Source of the DNA: Candidatus Komeilibacteria bacterium
GTDB lineage: Bacteria > Patescibacteriota > Patescibacteriia > UBA1558 > GWA2-36-10
Assembly: GCA_018656065.1 (NCBI GenBank)
Contig: JABHZY010000017.1
Location: 84,873-117,828, forward strand
Reading direction: 5' to 3'
Length of the DNA stretch: 32,956 nucleotides
This document shows, piece after piece, positions 1 through 10,546 of the stretch. Numbering within the stretch: position 1 is the first letter of the stretch; each line of letters starts with the position of its first letter. The notes below the pieces were generated by a model. That model did no database searches. It had not been told where the DNA came from and worked only from the letters and a program-made list of their open reading frames with translations. The translations under genes were made by a program, and so were the position numbers.

Positions 1-2
1 TA

Positions 3-2330
3 ATGATTAGATATCGTAGACTCAAAGGTGATAAAACTCTTTGGGTGCCTGGCACAGACCATGCAGCTATTGCTACTCAAACCAAAGTAGAAAAAATATT
101 AGCTGAAGAAGGTACAAATAGACAAAAATTAGGTAGAGATAAATTTTTAACAAGAGTTAAAGAATTTGTAGCAGGCTCTCAAAATACTATTCGTAATCAA
201 ACTCGTAAAATGGGTGCTAGCTGTGATTGGTCTAGAGAAAGATATACTTTTGATGATGGTTTATCTCAAGCCGTTAATGAAGCTTTTGTTAGAATGTATA
301 ACGATGGTTTGATAGAAAAAGATTATCGAATAGTTAATTGGTGTCCTCGTTGTGAATCTACTTTAGCTGATGATGAGGTAGAACATCAAGAGCAAGACGC
401 AAAACTTTATTATATAAAGTATGGGCCATTTGTAGTGGCCACTACTCGTCCTGAAACTAAGTTGGCTGATACGGGTGTAGCTGTAAATCCAAGTGATAAG
501 CGCTATAAAGAATATGTAGGGCAGACCTTGGATGTTGATTTAGCTGGTCATCAAATAAAAGTAAAAATTTTTGCTGATAAAGAACTAGATAAAGATTTTG
601 GCAGTGGCGTGGTGGGAGTAACTCCAGCTCATAGTGCGACTGATTATGATTTTGCTCAACGTCATAGTTTAGAAGTTATTAAGCTGATAAATGAGCAAGG
701 TATTATAATGAAGACTGGCGGTAAGTATGAAGGTAAAACAGTATTAGAAGCTAGAGAGGTTTTTGTTAAAGACTTAGAAGCAGCTGATCAAATAGATAAA
801 GTAGAGGATTTTAAAAATAATTTATCAATTTGTTATCGTTGTGATACAGCTATTGAACCACTCACTTCAGATCAGTGGTTTGTAAGAGTCAATAAAGAAA
901 TCCCAGGCAGAGGTAAAAGTTTAAAAACTTTAGCTACCTTAGCTGTTAAAGATGGTGATATTAAAATACTGCCAGAGAAATTTAATAAAATATATTATCA
1001 TTGGATGGATAATCTTCATGATTGGTGTATATCTCGTCAGATTTGGTGGGGACATCGTATTCCAGTCTGGTATACTGAAGATAATGAAGTTATAGTAGCT
1101 CAAAATGAAGCCGAAGCTCAGGAGAAAGCTAATGGTAAAAAATTAAGACAAGATGAGGACACTTTAGATACTTGGTTCTCTTCTTCACTTTGGACTTTTT
1201 CTACTTTAGGCTGGCCAGAACAAACTGAAGATTTGAAAAATTTTCATCCAACTGGTGTAATGGAAACTGGTTATGATATTTTATTTTTTTGGGTAGCTAG
1301 AATGATATTAATGACAGAATATATATTAAAAGACAAGCCTTTTGAGACAGTTTATCTACATGGCATGATTAGAGATAAAGAGGGTAAGAAAATGTCTAAG
1401 TCTTTGGGGAATGGTATTAATCCATTAGAGATGATAGATAATTTTGGTACAGATGCTTTACGACTGTCATTGATTATTGGCTCAGCTCCTGGAGCAGACA
1501 TGAGATTGTATGAAGAAAAAATTGCTGGCTATCGTAATTTTGTAAATAAACTTTGGAATATTTCTAGGTTTATATTTAGCAATGTTGATGAAATTAAAAG
1601 GATAGATAAACAACCGAAAGCCAAGACATTAGCAGATCGTTGGATTTTAGCAAAATTTAATCAAGTAAATCAAAGAGTAACAGAGCATTTGGATAATCAT
1701 AAGTTTTCAGAAGCAGGAGTCGAACTCTATCATTTTACCTGGGGGGACTTTGCAGATTGGTATTTGGAAATTGCTAAAATAGAAAAAGACAAGGATGAAA
1801 TTTTACTTTATATCTTAGAAAGATTATTAATTTTGTATCATCCTTTTACTCCCTTTGTTACAGAAGTGATTTGGAAACAATTTAATAATGATAAATTATT
1901 AATGATTGAGAAATGGCCAGATTCAGCTAAGTTTGAAGACAGTGTTATTTCTGATTTTTCGGAGCTTAAAGAATTAGTAGTGGCGCTTAGAAATTTGAAG
2001 GCAGCCAATAAGATATCACCAACTGAATTTCCTGATTGTTTTATAGCTTCTAAAGTTTTAGAGAAAGATTATTTAGAATTAGCCGCTAAAATGGCACGTG
2101 TTAATTTAGTAGATAAAAAAATTAATGTTGAAGCCAAGCTTATTAATAGTAGTACAGTTTATGTTGATTTAAGCAAAGAATTATCAGACAAAGAAAAGCA
2201 AGATCTTAAAAAGTATATTATCAGTACAGAAGCTAAGTTGACTAATAATGAATTTATAAATAATGCACCGGCTAAAGTAATAGAGGATACTAAAAAAAGA
2301 TTAGCTGAAGTTAAAAATAAGTTAAAATAA
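3..2330 (+). CDS. valS: Valine--tRNA ligase, 5'-truncated at window edge
   Basis: LWVPGTDHAAIATQTKVE near the start, KKMSKSLGNG, DxWFSSSLW, C-terminal anticodon-binding and coiled-coil region; N-terminal HIGH region is missing, so the gene begins outside the window. Confidence 0.97.
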   Translation: MIRYRRLKGDKTLWVPGTDHAAIATQTKVEKILAEEGTNRQKLGRDKFLTRVKEFVAGSQNTIRNQTRKMGASCDWSRERYTFDDGLSQAVNEAFVRMYNDGLIEKDYRIVNWCPRCESTLADDEVEHQEQDAKLYYIKYGPFVVATTRPETKLADTGVAVNPSDKRYKEYVGQTLDVDLAGHQIKVKIFADKELDKDFGSGVVGVTPAHSATDYDFAQRHSLEVIKLINEQGIIMKTGGKYEGKTVLEAREVFVKDLEAADQIDKVEDFKNNLSICYRCDTAIEPLTSDQWFVRVNKEIPGRGKSLKTLATLAVKDGDIKILPEKFNKIYYHWMDNLHDWCISRQIWWGHRIPVWYTEDNEVIVAQNEAEAQEKANGKKLRQDEDTLDTWFSSSLWTFSTLGWPEQTEDLKNFHPTGVMETGYDILFFWVARMILMTEYILKDKPFETVYLHGMIRDKEGKKMSKSLGNGINPLEMIDNFGTDALRLSLIIGSAPGADMRLYEEKIAGYRNFVNKLWNISRFIFSNVDEIKRIDKQPKAKTLADRWILAKFNQVNQRVTEHLDNHKFSEAGVELYHFTWGDFADWYLEIAKIEKDKDEILLYILERLLILYHPFTPFVTEVIWKQFNNDKLLMIEKWPDSAKFEDSVISDFSELKELVVALRNLKAANKISPTEFPDCFIASKVLEKDYLELAAKMARVNLVDKKINVEAKLINSSTVYVDLSKELSDKEKQDLKKYIISTEAKLTNNEFINNAPAKVIEDTKKRLAEVKNKLK

Positions 2331-2334
2331 AATA

Positions 2335-2363
2335 TAAAAACAGCCCTTAAAGGCTGTTTTTTT
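2335..2363. terminator. Rho-independent terminator between convergent valS and the GspE/PilB gene
   Basis: AAAAACAGCC-CTTAAA-GGCTGTTTTTTT hairpin plus T-tract; can act on both strands. Confidence 0.85.
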
Positions 2364-2369
2364 ATATCT

Positions 2370-4085
2370 CTAAGCTTTTACTTTATCAAATACTTCATCT
2401 ATAGAGGTGATGCCTTCTATAGCTTTAAGTAGTCCATCTTGGAGCATGGTAATCATACCGGCAGCAACGGCTACTTTTTCTATTTCATATTCAGAAGATT
2501 GTCCAGATAATATAATTTTTTCTATATCAGGACTCATAAGCATTACTTCATATATACCAATTCGGCCTTTATAACCTAGCTCTTGGCATTTGTCACAACC
2601 TTTAGCCGTATAGAATTTCAAATTTGTTAGTTCGGGTTTATTACCAGATTCCGGGCTAATTTCATTCAGAGAATTAAGTATAGTAGTCATGGTAGTATTA
2701 TCTATTTTAGTATCTTCAACTTTGCAATCTGGACATAGTTTTCTAGCCAATCTTTGTCCAATTACAGCATTTAATGATGGGGCAAGTAAGAATGGTTGAA
2801 CGCCCATAGCTAAGAGCCTTGGTATTGTACCAGCTGCAGAATTAGTATGGATAGTGGACAACATTAAGTGACCAGTTAGGGCAGCATTAATAGCGGTTTC
2901 AGCTGTCTCTAAATCACGGATTTCACCAACCATTACTACATCGGGATCTTGACGTAGAATAGCTCTCAAACCTCTAGCAAAAGTATAAATGGATTTCTTT
3001 TTTGTTTCTCCTGCTACAGTAGGTTCTTGATCAGATGCATCAGCATTATCTATTTGACTTTGTACTATGCCAGCTAATTTATATTCTATTGGATCTTCCA
3101 AAGTAATAATTTTTGTATCTTCAGTATTAAGTTTATTCAATATAGCGTAGAGTGTAGTGGTTTTACCAGAACCAGTTGGACCAGTGGTAATAATCATGCC
3201 ATTTGGTTTTTTCATTTCTTCTTGGAGATCATTAAATGACTTTCCTTTAAAACCAAGTTTTTCAAATTCCACACCAATCGATGAAGATTTTAATAATCTC
3301 ATCACAATACTTTCACCAAAGGCAGAAGGAATAGATGAAACTCTAACATCTACCTTGTCTTCACTAAGGTGAATAGTAAATCTACCATCTTGTGGTTTGT
3401 TACCAATATTTAATTTTAAGCCAGATAGTAATTTTATACGTGAAGAAATTTTAGGCCATGACTCTTTTTTAAGATTAGCAACTTCATGCAACATACCATC
3501 CATACGAAGACGTACTTTTACAGCGTTCTCTTCAGCTTCAATATGAATATCAGACGCTTTAAATTTTAAACTAGCTGCAATTATTATATTAATAGTTTCA
3601 GTTAAGCCAGTCTTTTTTATAACTTCGTCAAGCTCACTAAAAGTTGTTAATTGTTTATCGAATTTTTCTATATCCTCGGCAGAAATAGCTACTCCCTCTA
3701 TTTGAATAATTTTTGGTATTTTTTTGTATATAGCCACAGCAGTATTGAAGCTAGCTTCTGAAATTAAATATACTTTTATTCTGACGTGATATTTTTCTGC
3801 TAATTCTTTGGCTAGATTATTTACTTGAGGATTACTTGGATTGATAGAACCTAGACGCATTTCTTCACCAGTATATAAAAAACAGATTGTTTGTAGAGCG
3901 TTTGCTTGTTCAACCTCTATAGTTTTTAAAGCATTTTGAGAAATTGGAAATTTTTCTAGATTTATATAAGTAATACCAAGATCATCGGCCTGAGCTTGCA
4001 CGCGTTTTTCTTTTTCTTTAAGTTCTATTTCAGATAACTTACTCTCTAGTTTTTGGCTTTTGCTGTCGTTTGAAATATCGACCAT
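2370..4085 (-). CDS. Type II secretion/type IV pilus assembly ATPase (GspE/PulE/PilB family)
   Basis: Walker A GPTGSGKTTTLYAIL, Walker B/His box LRQDPDVVMVGEIRDLETAETAI...TGHLMLSTIHTN, zinc tetracysteine CPDC...CDKC. Confidence 0.95.
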   Translation of the reverse strand: MVDISNDSKSQKLESKLSEIELKEKEKRVQAQADDLGITYINLEKFPISQNALKTIEVEQANALQTICFLYTGEEMRLGSINPSNPQVNNLAKELAEKYHVRIKVYLISEASFNTAVAIYKKIPKIIQIEGVAISAEDIEKFDKQLTTFSELDEVIKKTGLTETINIIIAASLKFKASDIHIEAEENAVKVRLRMDGMLHEVANLKKESWPKISSRIKLLSGLKLNIGNKPQDGRFTIHLSEDKVDVRVSSIPSAFGESIVMRLLKSSSIGVEFEKLGFKGKSFNDLQEEMKKPNGMIITTGPTGSGKTTTLYAILNKLNTEDTKIITLEDPIEYKLAGIVQSQIDNADASDQEPTVAGETKKKSIYTFARGLRAILRQDPDVVMVGEIRDLETAETAINAALTGHLMLSTIHTNSAAGTIPRLLAMGVQPFLLAPSLNAVIGQRLARKLCPDCKVEDTKIDNTTMTTILNSLNEISPESGNKPELTNLKFYTAKGCDKCQELGYKGRIGIYEVMLMSPDIEKIILSGQSSEYEIEKVAVAAGMITMLQDGLLKAIEGITSIDEVFDKVKA

Positions 4086-4160
4086 GTTTTTATATTTTAT
4101 TTTAATAACTATAAATAATTATACTTGATTGGCGGTCTTTAAGTCAATTTTGCTTATAAT

Positions 4161-4190
4161 AAAAAATCACCCATTTAAGGGTGATTTTTA
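4161..4190. terminator. Rho-independent terminator
   Basis: AAAAATCACCC-ATTTAA-GGGTGATTTTT just downstream of the 4199..5158 minus-strand gene. Confidence 0.8.
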
Positions 4191-4198
4191 AAGATATT

Positions 4199-5158
4199 TT
4201 ATTTAGTGAGCTTCGGTAAATGTTTATGAGCTGTGCGATGAATTTTGCCATGACTTTTTCCAGGAGCTATTAAATCTAAGAAAATAGTAGCCCAAACTAT
4301 ATTGTAGAAAGTTCCGTGGATGGCAGTACCAGTAATAAATATTACAGCTAATAGAAAATAACCTATTAACATTAGTATTGGCGCTAAGATCGGTACTATA
4401 AATGATATTAATATAAATGGTACAATGGCAAAGACCATAATAGTGATAATAGCTACTATAGATAGAATAGTAATTATTAGCAATATAAAAGCATTTTCTA
4501 AAGTAATGATCCAGTTTATTTTAAATAACAACCAGGCGTTCACGAAAGCATCGGTAAATTTTTGATTTTTTATTACTACAAATCCAATACCATACCTAGT
4601 TACAAAGGCAATCGTAATTATTAAAGGTATTAAAACAAAGAATACAAATAGTCCTAATATTATATAGATTATCCAATCATCAGTGCGAGATAAGAAAAAA
4701 ATCAAAGGTTTTACCACCATTGATAGGAAAAAGAAAACTATTAGTGAGTTGATAATGTTTAATCCAAAGATTGGCCAAAATTTATCAACGCCATTTTTTA
4801 ATTGAAGGCCTAAAGATTTTTTAACAGATTGCTTACCTTTAGAGCTGGCTGTATAAGTAAGAGCTCCTTGTGAAGATATGGCTAAAATAGTGACTGCTGA
4901 GAATAAAACAAATAATCCAAACAGTGCCAAGACATCTGGTAAGCTACTCCAGCCAAGATTTACACTAGAGAAAGTTATAAAGATATCGACCCATGATTTT
5001 ATATTAGAGCTAATAAAATCAGGGAAATTACTAGATAGGCCCGAGAGAGTTTCTATTTCATAATATCCTAATAGAGCTGCAAATAATCCAAAGAACCAAA
5101 GGATTGGATGCTTTCTAGTAATGTACCAAGCTTTAGGATAGACTGTTCTGTAAAACAT
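4199..5158 (-). CDS. Polytopic membrane protein of unknown function
   Basis: Several long hydrophobic segments; no catalytic motif recognised. Confidence 0.8.
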   Translation of the reverse strand: MFYRTVYPKAWYITRKHPILWFFGLFAALLGYYEIETLSGLSSNFPDFISSNIKSWVDIFITFSSVNLGWSSLPDVLALFGLFVLFSAVTILAISSQGALTYTASSKGKQSVKKSLGLQLKNGVDKFWPIFGLNIINSLIVFFFLSMVVKPLIFFLSRTDDWIIYIILGLFVFFVLIPLIITIAFVTRYGIGFVVIKNQKFTDAFVNAWLLFKINWIITLENAFILLIITILSIVAIITIMVFAIVPFILISFIVPILAPILMLIGYFLLAVIFITGTAIHGTFYNIVWATIFLDLIAPGKSHGKIHRTAHKHLPKLTK

Positions 5159-5224
5159 AATTTTATTTTAATTTATTTTTATTTTTTAGACGTCTATATT
5201 ATACAATAAAACTGATAAAAAAAC

Positions 5225-5250
5225 AAAACCCCTCTAACAAAGGAGGGGAT
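5225..5250 (-). terminator. Rho-independent terminator
   Basis: Minus strand CCCCTCCTTTGTTAGAGGGG followed by TTTTGTTTTTTT. Confidence 0.7.
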
Positions 5251-5261
5251 GAATTTATTTT

Positions 5262-6017
5262 TTAGTTTTTGTTTATTTTTTCAGCAATAACTATGATACT
5301 CAATCCAAATCCAAAGTTAATATTATTTTCTATATATTTAAACCATAGGTTAAGGCTTTTTTGAATCATTTTTTTGAACCAACCCTTTTTTTTATTAGTT
5401 CGTAATTCAGTATTTAATTCTTTTCTTAAAATTTTTTCCGAGAATAAATATGGAAAAATTCCTAGAAAATTCCAATATCTTATTTGTATAATTCTAAAGT
5501 TTGAGCTTAATAGTTTTTGAATTAATAATTTTTTATTATACCTTCTATAATGTCCGTGGTTTTTGTCACGTTTTCCAAATAAAAACTGAAAGGCGGGAAC
5601 TGTAATTATGATTCTGCCAGACGCATTAAGGTGATCATGGATTTTATTGATCATTAAATTATCATTTTTGATATGTTCTAGTACATCAATTATTGTGATA
5701 GTATCAAATTTATTAAAAATTAATTTATCAATATTTTCTGCAAAGCCATTATAAATTTTTATTTTTGGATAGAATTTATTAGCTAAAGTTATCAACCTAT
5801 CATTTGGTTCAATACCACATACTTTTTTTTGATCGCAGTCTAAAAGATTTAATAAAAAAGCATTCCCACAGCCAATATCTAAGATCGAGTGGCCCCTTAT
5901 TTTATTTTTTATTAGATTATTTAGATTTATATTTCTAAAATCTGCTTTCATATCCCCTCTAATCTTATACTGCTCTTCTAAATAATATTTGGAAGTTTCA
6001 TAATTATTTGAGTCCAT
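5262..6017 (-). CDS. Class I SAM-dependent methyltransferase
   Basis: Motif I SILDIGCGNAFLLNLL, DTITIIDVLEHIKND, GRIIITVPA. Confidence 0.85.
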   Translation of the reverse strand: MDSNNYETSKYYLEEQYKIRGDMKADFRNINLNNLIKNKIRGHSILDIGCGNAFLLNLLDCDQKKVCGIEPNDRLITLANKFYPKIKIYNGFAENIDKLIFNKFDTITIIDVLEHIKNDNLMINKIHDHLNASGRIIITVPAFQFLFGKRDKNHGHYRRYNKKLLIQKLLSSNFRIIQIRYWNFLGIFPYLFSEKILRKELNTELRTNKKKGWFKKMIQKSLNLWFKYIENNINFGFGLSIIVIAEKINKN

Positions 6018-6037
6018 GTAATCGATATGTTTAAAAA

Positions 6038-6394
6038 TTATTCTAAGACTTCTAGGGCTTGAATAGCTGCTTCAGTTTTCTCAGCGATATTTTCATATCC
6101 TACAATAGCCTTTTCTTCAACACTTTCTTTTTCAACAGGGCCTGTTTCGTACATATGTTCTTGTATCTTCGTATACTTGTCTAAAGCTTTAATTAAAGAT
6201 TCTTTTAAGGTAGTGTATTCACCAGCTTCAAACATAGCTATATATTCGGTTATATTTTTTTCAAAATCACCATGGGCTATTTCTTCATTTTCATATTTAG
6301 CTCGATAAGCTGTAAGAAAATCTTCTAGAGCTTCTTTAGCTACTTCTTTTGGATCTTTTTCTGGGCCTGCCTCAGGCTTCATTTGTTCGGGCAT
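6038..6394 (-). CDS. Small acidic hypothetical protein
   Basis: 118-aa ORF in an operon-like minus-strand run; no motif recognised. Confidence 0.6.
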   Translation of the reverse strand: MPEQMKPEAGPEKDPKEVAKEALEDFLTAYRAKYENEEIAHGDFEKNITEYIAMFEAGEYTTLKESLIKALDKYTKIQEHMYETGPVEKESVEEKAIVGYENIAEKTEAAIQALEVLE

Positions 6395-6450
6395 AATTTT
6401 TATTGTTAATATTAATTATTATAAGTGTAGCTAATATTTTTAAATAAATC

Positions 6451-6479
6451 AAAAAACCTCCCAAGAGTGGGAGGTTTTT
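6451..6479 (-). terminator. Rho-independent terminator of ftsH
   Basis: AAAAACCTCCC-AAGAGT-GGGAGGTTTTT hairpin immediately downstream of ftsH. Confidence 0.8.
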
Positions 6480-6492
6480 AAGTTTAAAAGTT

Positions 6493-8295
6493 TTAGGCTA
6501 ATAGTTTATTGAATTCGTCTTTTTCTATAGTTTCTTTATCTATTAATACAGCAACTATTTTTTCCATTTTATCTTTATTATCTTTAATAGTTTTCTCCGC
6601 AGTCTTTAGGGCATTATCTACATAGTTTGATATTTCTTCATCAATAGTCTGGGCTGTTTTTTCACTATAATCACGACGTTCATGGATTTCCTTGCCTAAA
6701 AAAGGCATTTCATCTTTTTGCCCAAAAGTACGGGGTCCAAGTTTTTCATCCATGCCAAATTGAGTAACCATTTTTCGGGCGGTAGCAGTTGCTCTTTGTA
6801 AGTCATTGGATGCCCCAGTAGTTACTTCACCAAAAAATGTTTTTTCAGCTGCATAGCCACCTAATAGAACAGCCATGGAAGCTATAAAGTCAGAGTAAGC
6901 TGTCATTTTTTTATCTTCTTTTGGTAGATTAATAGTATAGCCAGCTGCTCTTCCGCGAGAAATAATAGAAACTTTATGTACAGGATCAGCTTTAGGTAAC
7001 ACATGAGCTATTAAGGCATGTCCAGCCTCGTGATAGGCAGTTATTTTCTTTTCTTCGTCAGATAGAATATGACTTTTTCTCTCACGACCAAGTAGTACTC
7101 TTTCAATTGAATCAAGTACAGCTAAGTTGTTAATAGTTTTTTTATTATCACGAGCAGACATTATAGCTGCTTCGTTTAATAGATTGGCTAAATCAGCTCC
7201 AGAAAATCCAGGAGTACGTTGGGCCACAATTTTTAAATCAACATCTTTATCTAGAGGCTTTTTTTGAGCGTGTATTTTTAGAATTGCTTCCCTATCTTTA
7301 ATATCTGGCAGATCAATTACTACTTGTCTATCAAAACGTCCAGGTCGTAGCAGAGCAGGATCTAGGACATCAGGTCTATTGGTAGCTGCCAGTACTATAA
7401 CATTGGTTTGATTATCAAAACCATCCATTTCAACTAGTATTTGGTTTAGAGTTTGTTCTCTTTCATCATGAGATCCGCCTAATCCAGCACCACGTTGACG
7501 ACCAACTGCATCAATTTCATCTATAAAGATAATACAAGGAGAAGCTTTTTTAGCTTTTTTGAATAAGTCTCTAACACGTGAAGCACCAACACCGACAAAC
7601 ATTTCTACAAATTCAGAACCTGAGATATGAAAGAAAGGTACTTTAGCTTCACCAGAGGTTGCTCTAGCTAGTAGAGTTTTACCAGTACCGGGAGAACCTA
7701 ATAATAATACACCTTTGGGAATTTTAGCACCCATGGTAATAAATTTTTGAGGATGTTTGAGAAATTCTACAATCTCTTCCAAATCTTCTTTAGCCTCTTT
7801 AGCGCCAGCTACATCTTTGAAAGTTGTTTTTATTTTTTGGTCAGCAATTTTAGCACCAGATTGACCAAATGTCATGGCCTTAGAATTTACACCTTGGACT
7901 TGGCGCATCATAAACCAAATTAAACCAATAATAAATAGAGCTGGGATTATAAATGGTAAGACAGTAAGTAGTATTCCAGAATTTGGTTCATCGCCAATGC
8001 TGATATCTAAATTATTTACTTTATCAGCTGGGACATTATAGTTTTTTAGTACTTCACCGAGAGGTTCATTAATTTCTTTTTTACTAGCTTGTTTACTTTC
8101 ATTTTTTAGTAATATATCAAGCTCATTGCCTTTAACGGTGATACTTTGGACTTCTTCATTATTTATTTCTTGAACCAGCTTAGCGATAGAGATATTTTCA
8201 ATATCTTCTCCGCTGTTATCAAATAGACTAAAAGCAGTCATGATAGCTGCAAATATCAAGAAAAATATTAGGAAGTTTTTAAAAATATTTTTCAT
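6493..8295 (-). CDS. ftsH: ATP-dependent zinc metalloprotease FtsH
   Basis: N-terminal TM segments, [51 protein letters not shown] zinc motif. Confidence 0.98.
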   Translation of the reverse strand: MKNIFKNFLIFFLIFAAIMTAFSLFDNSGEDIENISIAKLVQEINNEEVQSITVKGNELDILLKNESKQASKKEINEPLGEVLKNYNVPADKVNNLDISIGDEPNSGILLTVLPFIIPALFIIGLIWFMMRQVQGVNSKAMTFGQSGAKIADQKIKTTFKDVAGAKEAKEDLEEIVEFLKHPQKFITMGAKIPKGVLLLGSPGTGKTLLARATSGEAKVPFFHISGSEFVEMFVGVGASRVRDLFKKAKKASPCIIFIDEIDAVGRQRGAGLGGSHDEREQTLNQILVEMDGFDNQTNVIVLAATNRPDVLDPALLRPGRFDRQVVIDLPDIKDREAILKIHAQKKPLDKDVDLKIVAQRTPGFSGADLANLLNEAAIMSARDNKKTINNLAVLDSIERVLLGRERKSHILSDEEKKITAYHEAGHALIAHVLPKADPVHKVSIISRGRAAGYTINLPKEDKKMTAYSDFIASMAVLLGGYAAEKTFFGEVTTGASNDLQRATATARKMVTQFGMDEKLGPRTFGQKDEMPFLGKEIHERRDYSEKTAQTIDEEISNYVDNALKTAEKTIKDNKDKMEKIVAVLIDKETIEKDEFNKLLA

Positions 8296-8392
8296 ATAAT
8301 TTTATTTATTATTTAACCCCATTAGAGGCCTGTTATTAATACTAAGTATATCAAATATCAGGAGATAGTTCTAACGGGGTAAATTTATAGAT

Positions 8393-9682
8393 TTATTTCT
8401 TGGCTTCTTTTTTATCTTCTTTCTTGGCTTCTTTTGCTTCTGTATCTTTTTTTACTTTTTCAGGTTTTTCTTCCTTCTTATCGTCTTTTTTTACTTTCTT
8501 AGTTTCAGTTTCTTTAATTTCTTTTACGTCTTTTTTATTCTCTTTTTTCTTATCGTCCTTTTTGTCATCTTTTTTAGTTTCCTTCTTTAGATCTATTCCT
8601 TTTAAAGAAAGTCCCAGGCGATGATGTTTTGGTTCGATAGTAAGAATAGTAAATTCATAATCTTTACCAACAGTTACTAAATCTTCAGGATTTGATACTT
8701 TCTTAGCGCTAAGTTCTGAAATATGAACCAAACCATGGATATCATTATCTAGTTCAATGAAAGCTCCAAAAGGGTTTACTTTAAGAACTTTACCTTTTAC
8801 TTTTTGGCCAATAGTATATTTAGAAGCTACTTCAACCCAAGGATCTTTTTGTAGTTTTTTAATAGACAGAGAGATCTTAGTATTTTCAATATCAATAATT
8901 TCAGCTTTTACATTATCACCAACTTTGATGATATCTCTTGGGTTATCAATTCTTTGCCAAGCAAGTTCTGAAATATGAACCAAGCCTTCTAGACCATCAC
9001 CAAATTCTACAAAGGCACCAAAGTCTACTACGCCAGTCACTCTACCGTCGATTTTATTGCCCACTTTAAATTTAGAAATAACTTTTTTCTGTTTGTCGTT
9101 CCAAGCAGCTTTTTCAGAAACAATAAGTTTTTCTTCTTTTTCGTTTATATCAATTACCTTCGTTTTTAGTAGTTGATTTACAAAACTTTTTAGATGAGTA
9201 AGAATTTTACTTTTATCTCCACCTTCAATACGAGGATAATGTTCAATAGTAAGTTGTGATACTGGTAAAAATCCTACGACATTACCGAGTTTGATCATTA
9301 GACCACCTTTATTAGCGTCTATTACTTTAGAATCAACAATAGTACCTTCTTTATGAAGGCCCTCTAGTTTATCCCAAGCTTTTTTATGGCCAGCCTCACG
9401 AAGAGATAATTCCATATAACCGTTTTCGTTATCTAGGCCGACAACAGTAGCGGTTGCTTGATCACCAATTTTTAAATCTGAAGTTTCATCTGATTCATCA
9501 TAGATTTCTCTACCACGGATAATACCAGTGGTCATACCATCTAGATCTAAATAAATTTCGTTTTTAGAAAGACTGATAACAGTACCAGTCACTAGTTCGC
9601 CCTCTTTTGGAATACTAACTGCTTTTTCATCTTGCAGTAATAGGTCCATTGGATGTTGGGCTGTTGTTTTTTCGTCTGACAT
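8393..9682 (-). CDS. rpsA: 30S ribosomal protein S1-like, four S1 domains plus Lys/Glu-rich tail
   Basis: Four S1 repeats (e.g. GRVTGVVDFGAFVEFGDGLEGLVHISEL) followed by a KKDDKKDDKKKENKK... low-complexity tail. Confidence 0.88.
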   Translation of the reverse strand: MSDEKTTAQHPMDLLLQDEKAVSIPKEGELVTGTVISLSKNEIYLDLDGMTTGIIRGREIYDESDETSDLKIGDQATATVVGLDNENGYMELSLREAGHKKAWDKLEGLHKEGTIVDSKVIDANKGGLMIKLGNVVGFLPVSQLTIEHYPRIEGGDKSKILTHLKSFVNQLLKTKVIDINEKEEKLIVSEKAAWNDKQKKVISKFKVGNKIDGRVTGVVDFGAFVEFGDGLEGLVHISELAWQRIDNPRDIIKVGDNVKAEIIDIENTKISLSIKKLQKDPWVEVASKYTIGQKVKGKVLKVNPFGAFIELDNDIHGLVHISELSAKKVSNPEDLVTVGKDYEFTILTIEPKHHRLGLSLKGIDLKKETKKDDKKDDKKKENKKDVKEIKETETKKVKKDDKKEEKPEKVKKDTEAKEAKKEDKKEAKK

Positions 9683-9804
9683 ATTAATTATTAATATTTA
9701 TCCCTACCTCAAACTGAGATTGAGCCTCCAAATTCGTCATATTTGGAGATTGATTAGTTATTTATAAGCTGCCTTACATTACCATAAAACTTAAAATAAA
9801 TCAA

Positions 9805-9828
9805 GTCCCCTAGTCTTAGGGCTTTTTT
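9805..9828 (+). terminator. Plus-strand terminator-like hairpin with no annotated gene upstream
   Basis: CCCTA-GTCT-TAGGG followed by CTTTTTT on the + strand; the neighbouring gene to the left is on the minus strand. Confidence 0.55.
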
Positions 9829-9940
9829 ATACATAAAACCCTTAAAAATAAGGTGGAAAACACCGTTTTTTGTCTTTACTTTTGGGCTTTTTTATGTTAA
9901 TATATTTAATATTAATAGGTATAAAAAATAGCTAAAATAT

Positions 9941-10546
9941 ATGATAATTTCATGGTACGGATTTAATTATTTTAAATTAAAAAACACTTCTCATTCTTTG
10001 ATATTTAATCCTTATGGATTAGACAAAGTAAGTAAATTTTCTAAAGCTAAAGCTGACTTGATTCTATTTTCAGATCCTAATCAAATAGCTAAAGCCAAAT
10101 TAAATAAAGATGCATTCATAGTTGACTCTCCTGGAGAATATGAAGTTAATGATATTTTTGTTTATGGTCGTGAGATCAAAAATAATATTATTTATTATGT
10201 TGTTTTTGAGGGTATTAAAATTGCTTTCTTAGGAGAGTTTGGTCACGACGATTTAGCTAATGGAGACTTAGAACTTATAGAAGGTGCGGACATTTTAATT
10301 TTACCAGTTGGTGGAGGAGATCTAACAACTAGCAAGGAAGCTTCTAAAATTATTCAACAAGTGGAGCCACGAGTAGTAATACCTAGTTGTCATAAGGCCG
10401 GTTCAGGCAAACTCAAAGCAGATAATATAGCAGATTTTGTAAAAGAGTTTGGTGTAAAGCCAGAAGAAGAAGAAAAATATAAAATAAAAAAGAAAGATCT
10501 TCCACAAGAAGATGTAAAGTTAATCATACTTAAAACACAAAAATGA
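9941..10546 (+). CDS. MBL-fold (UlaG-like) protein with degenerate metal-binding motif
   Basis: ISWYGFNYFKLK...DSPGEYEVNDIFVYG...IAFLGEFGH...ADILILPVGGG...PRVVIPSCHK matches the MBL/UlaG-like layout, but the HxHxDH signature is absent. Confidence 0.7.
   Translation: MIISWYGFNYFKLKNTSHSLIFNPYGLDKVSKFSKAKADLILFSDPNQIAKAKLNKDAFIVDSPGEYEVNDIFVYGREIKNNIIYYVVFEGIKIAFLGEFGHDDLANGDLELIEGADILILPVGGGDLTTSKEASKIIQQVEPRVVIPSCHKAGSGKLKADNIADFVKEFGVKPEEEEKYKIKKKDLPQEDVKLIILKTQK

Noticed and set aside
3157-3372. + strand ORF of 71 aa
   Set aside because: Lies antisense within the GspE/PilB gene; no coding signal.
8400-8978. + strand ORFs of 74 and 73 aa (Ser/Phe-rich)
   Set aside because: Antisense shadow of the Lys/Glu-rich tail and S1 domains.
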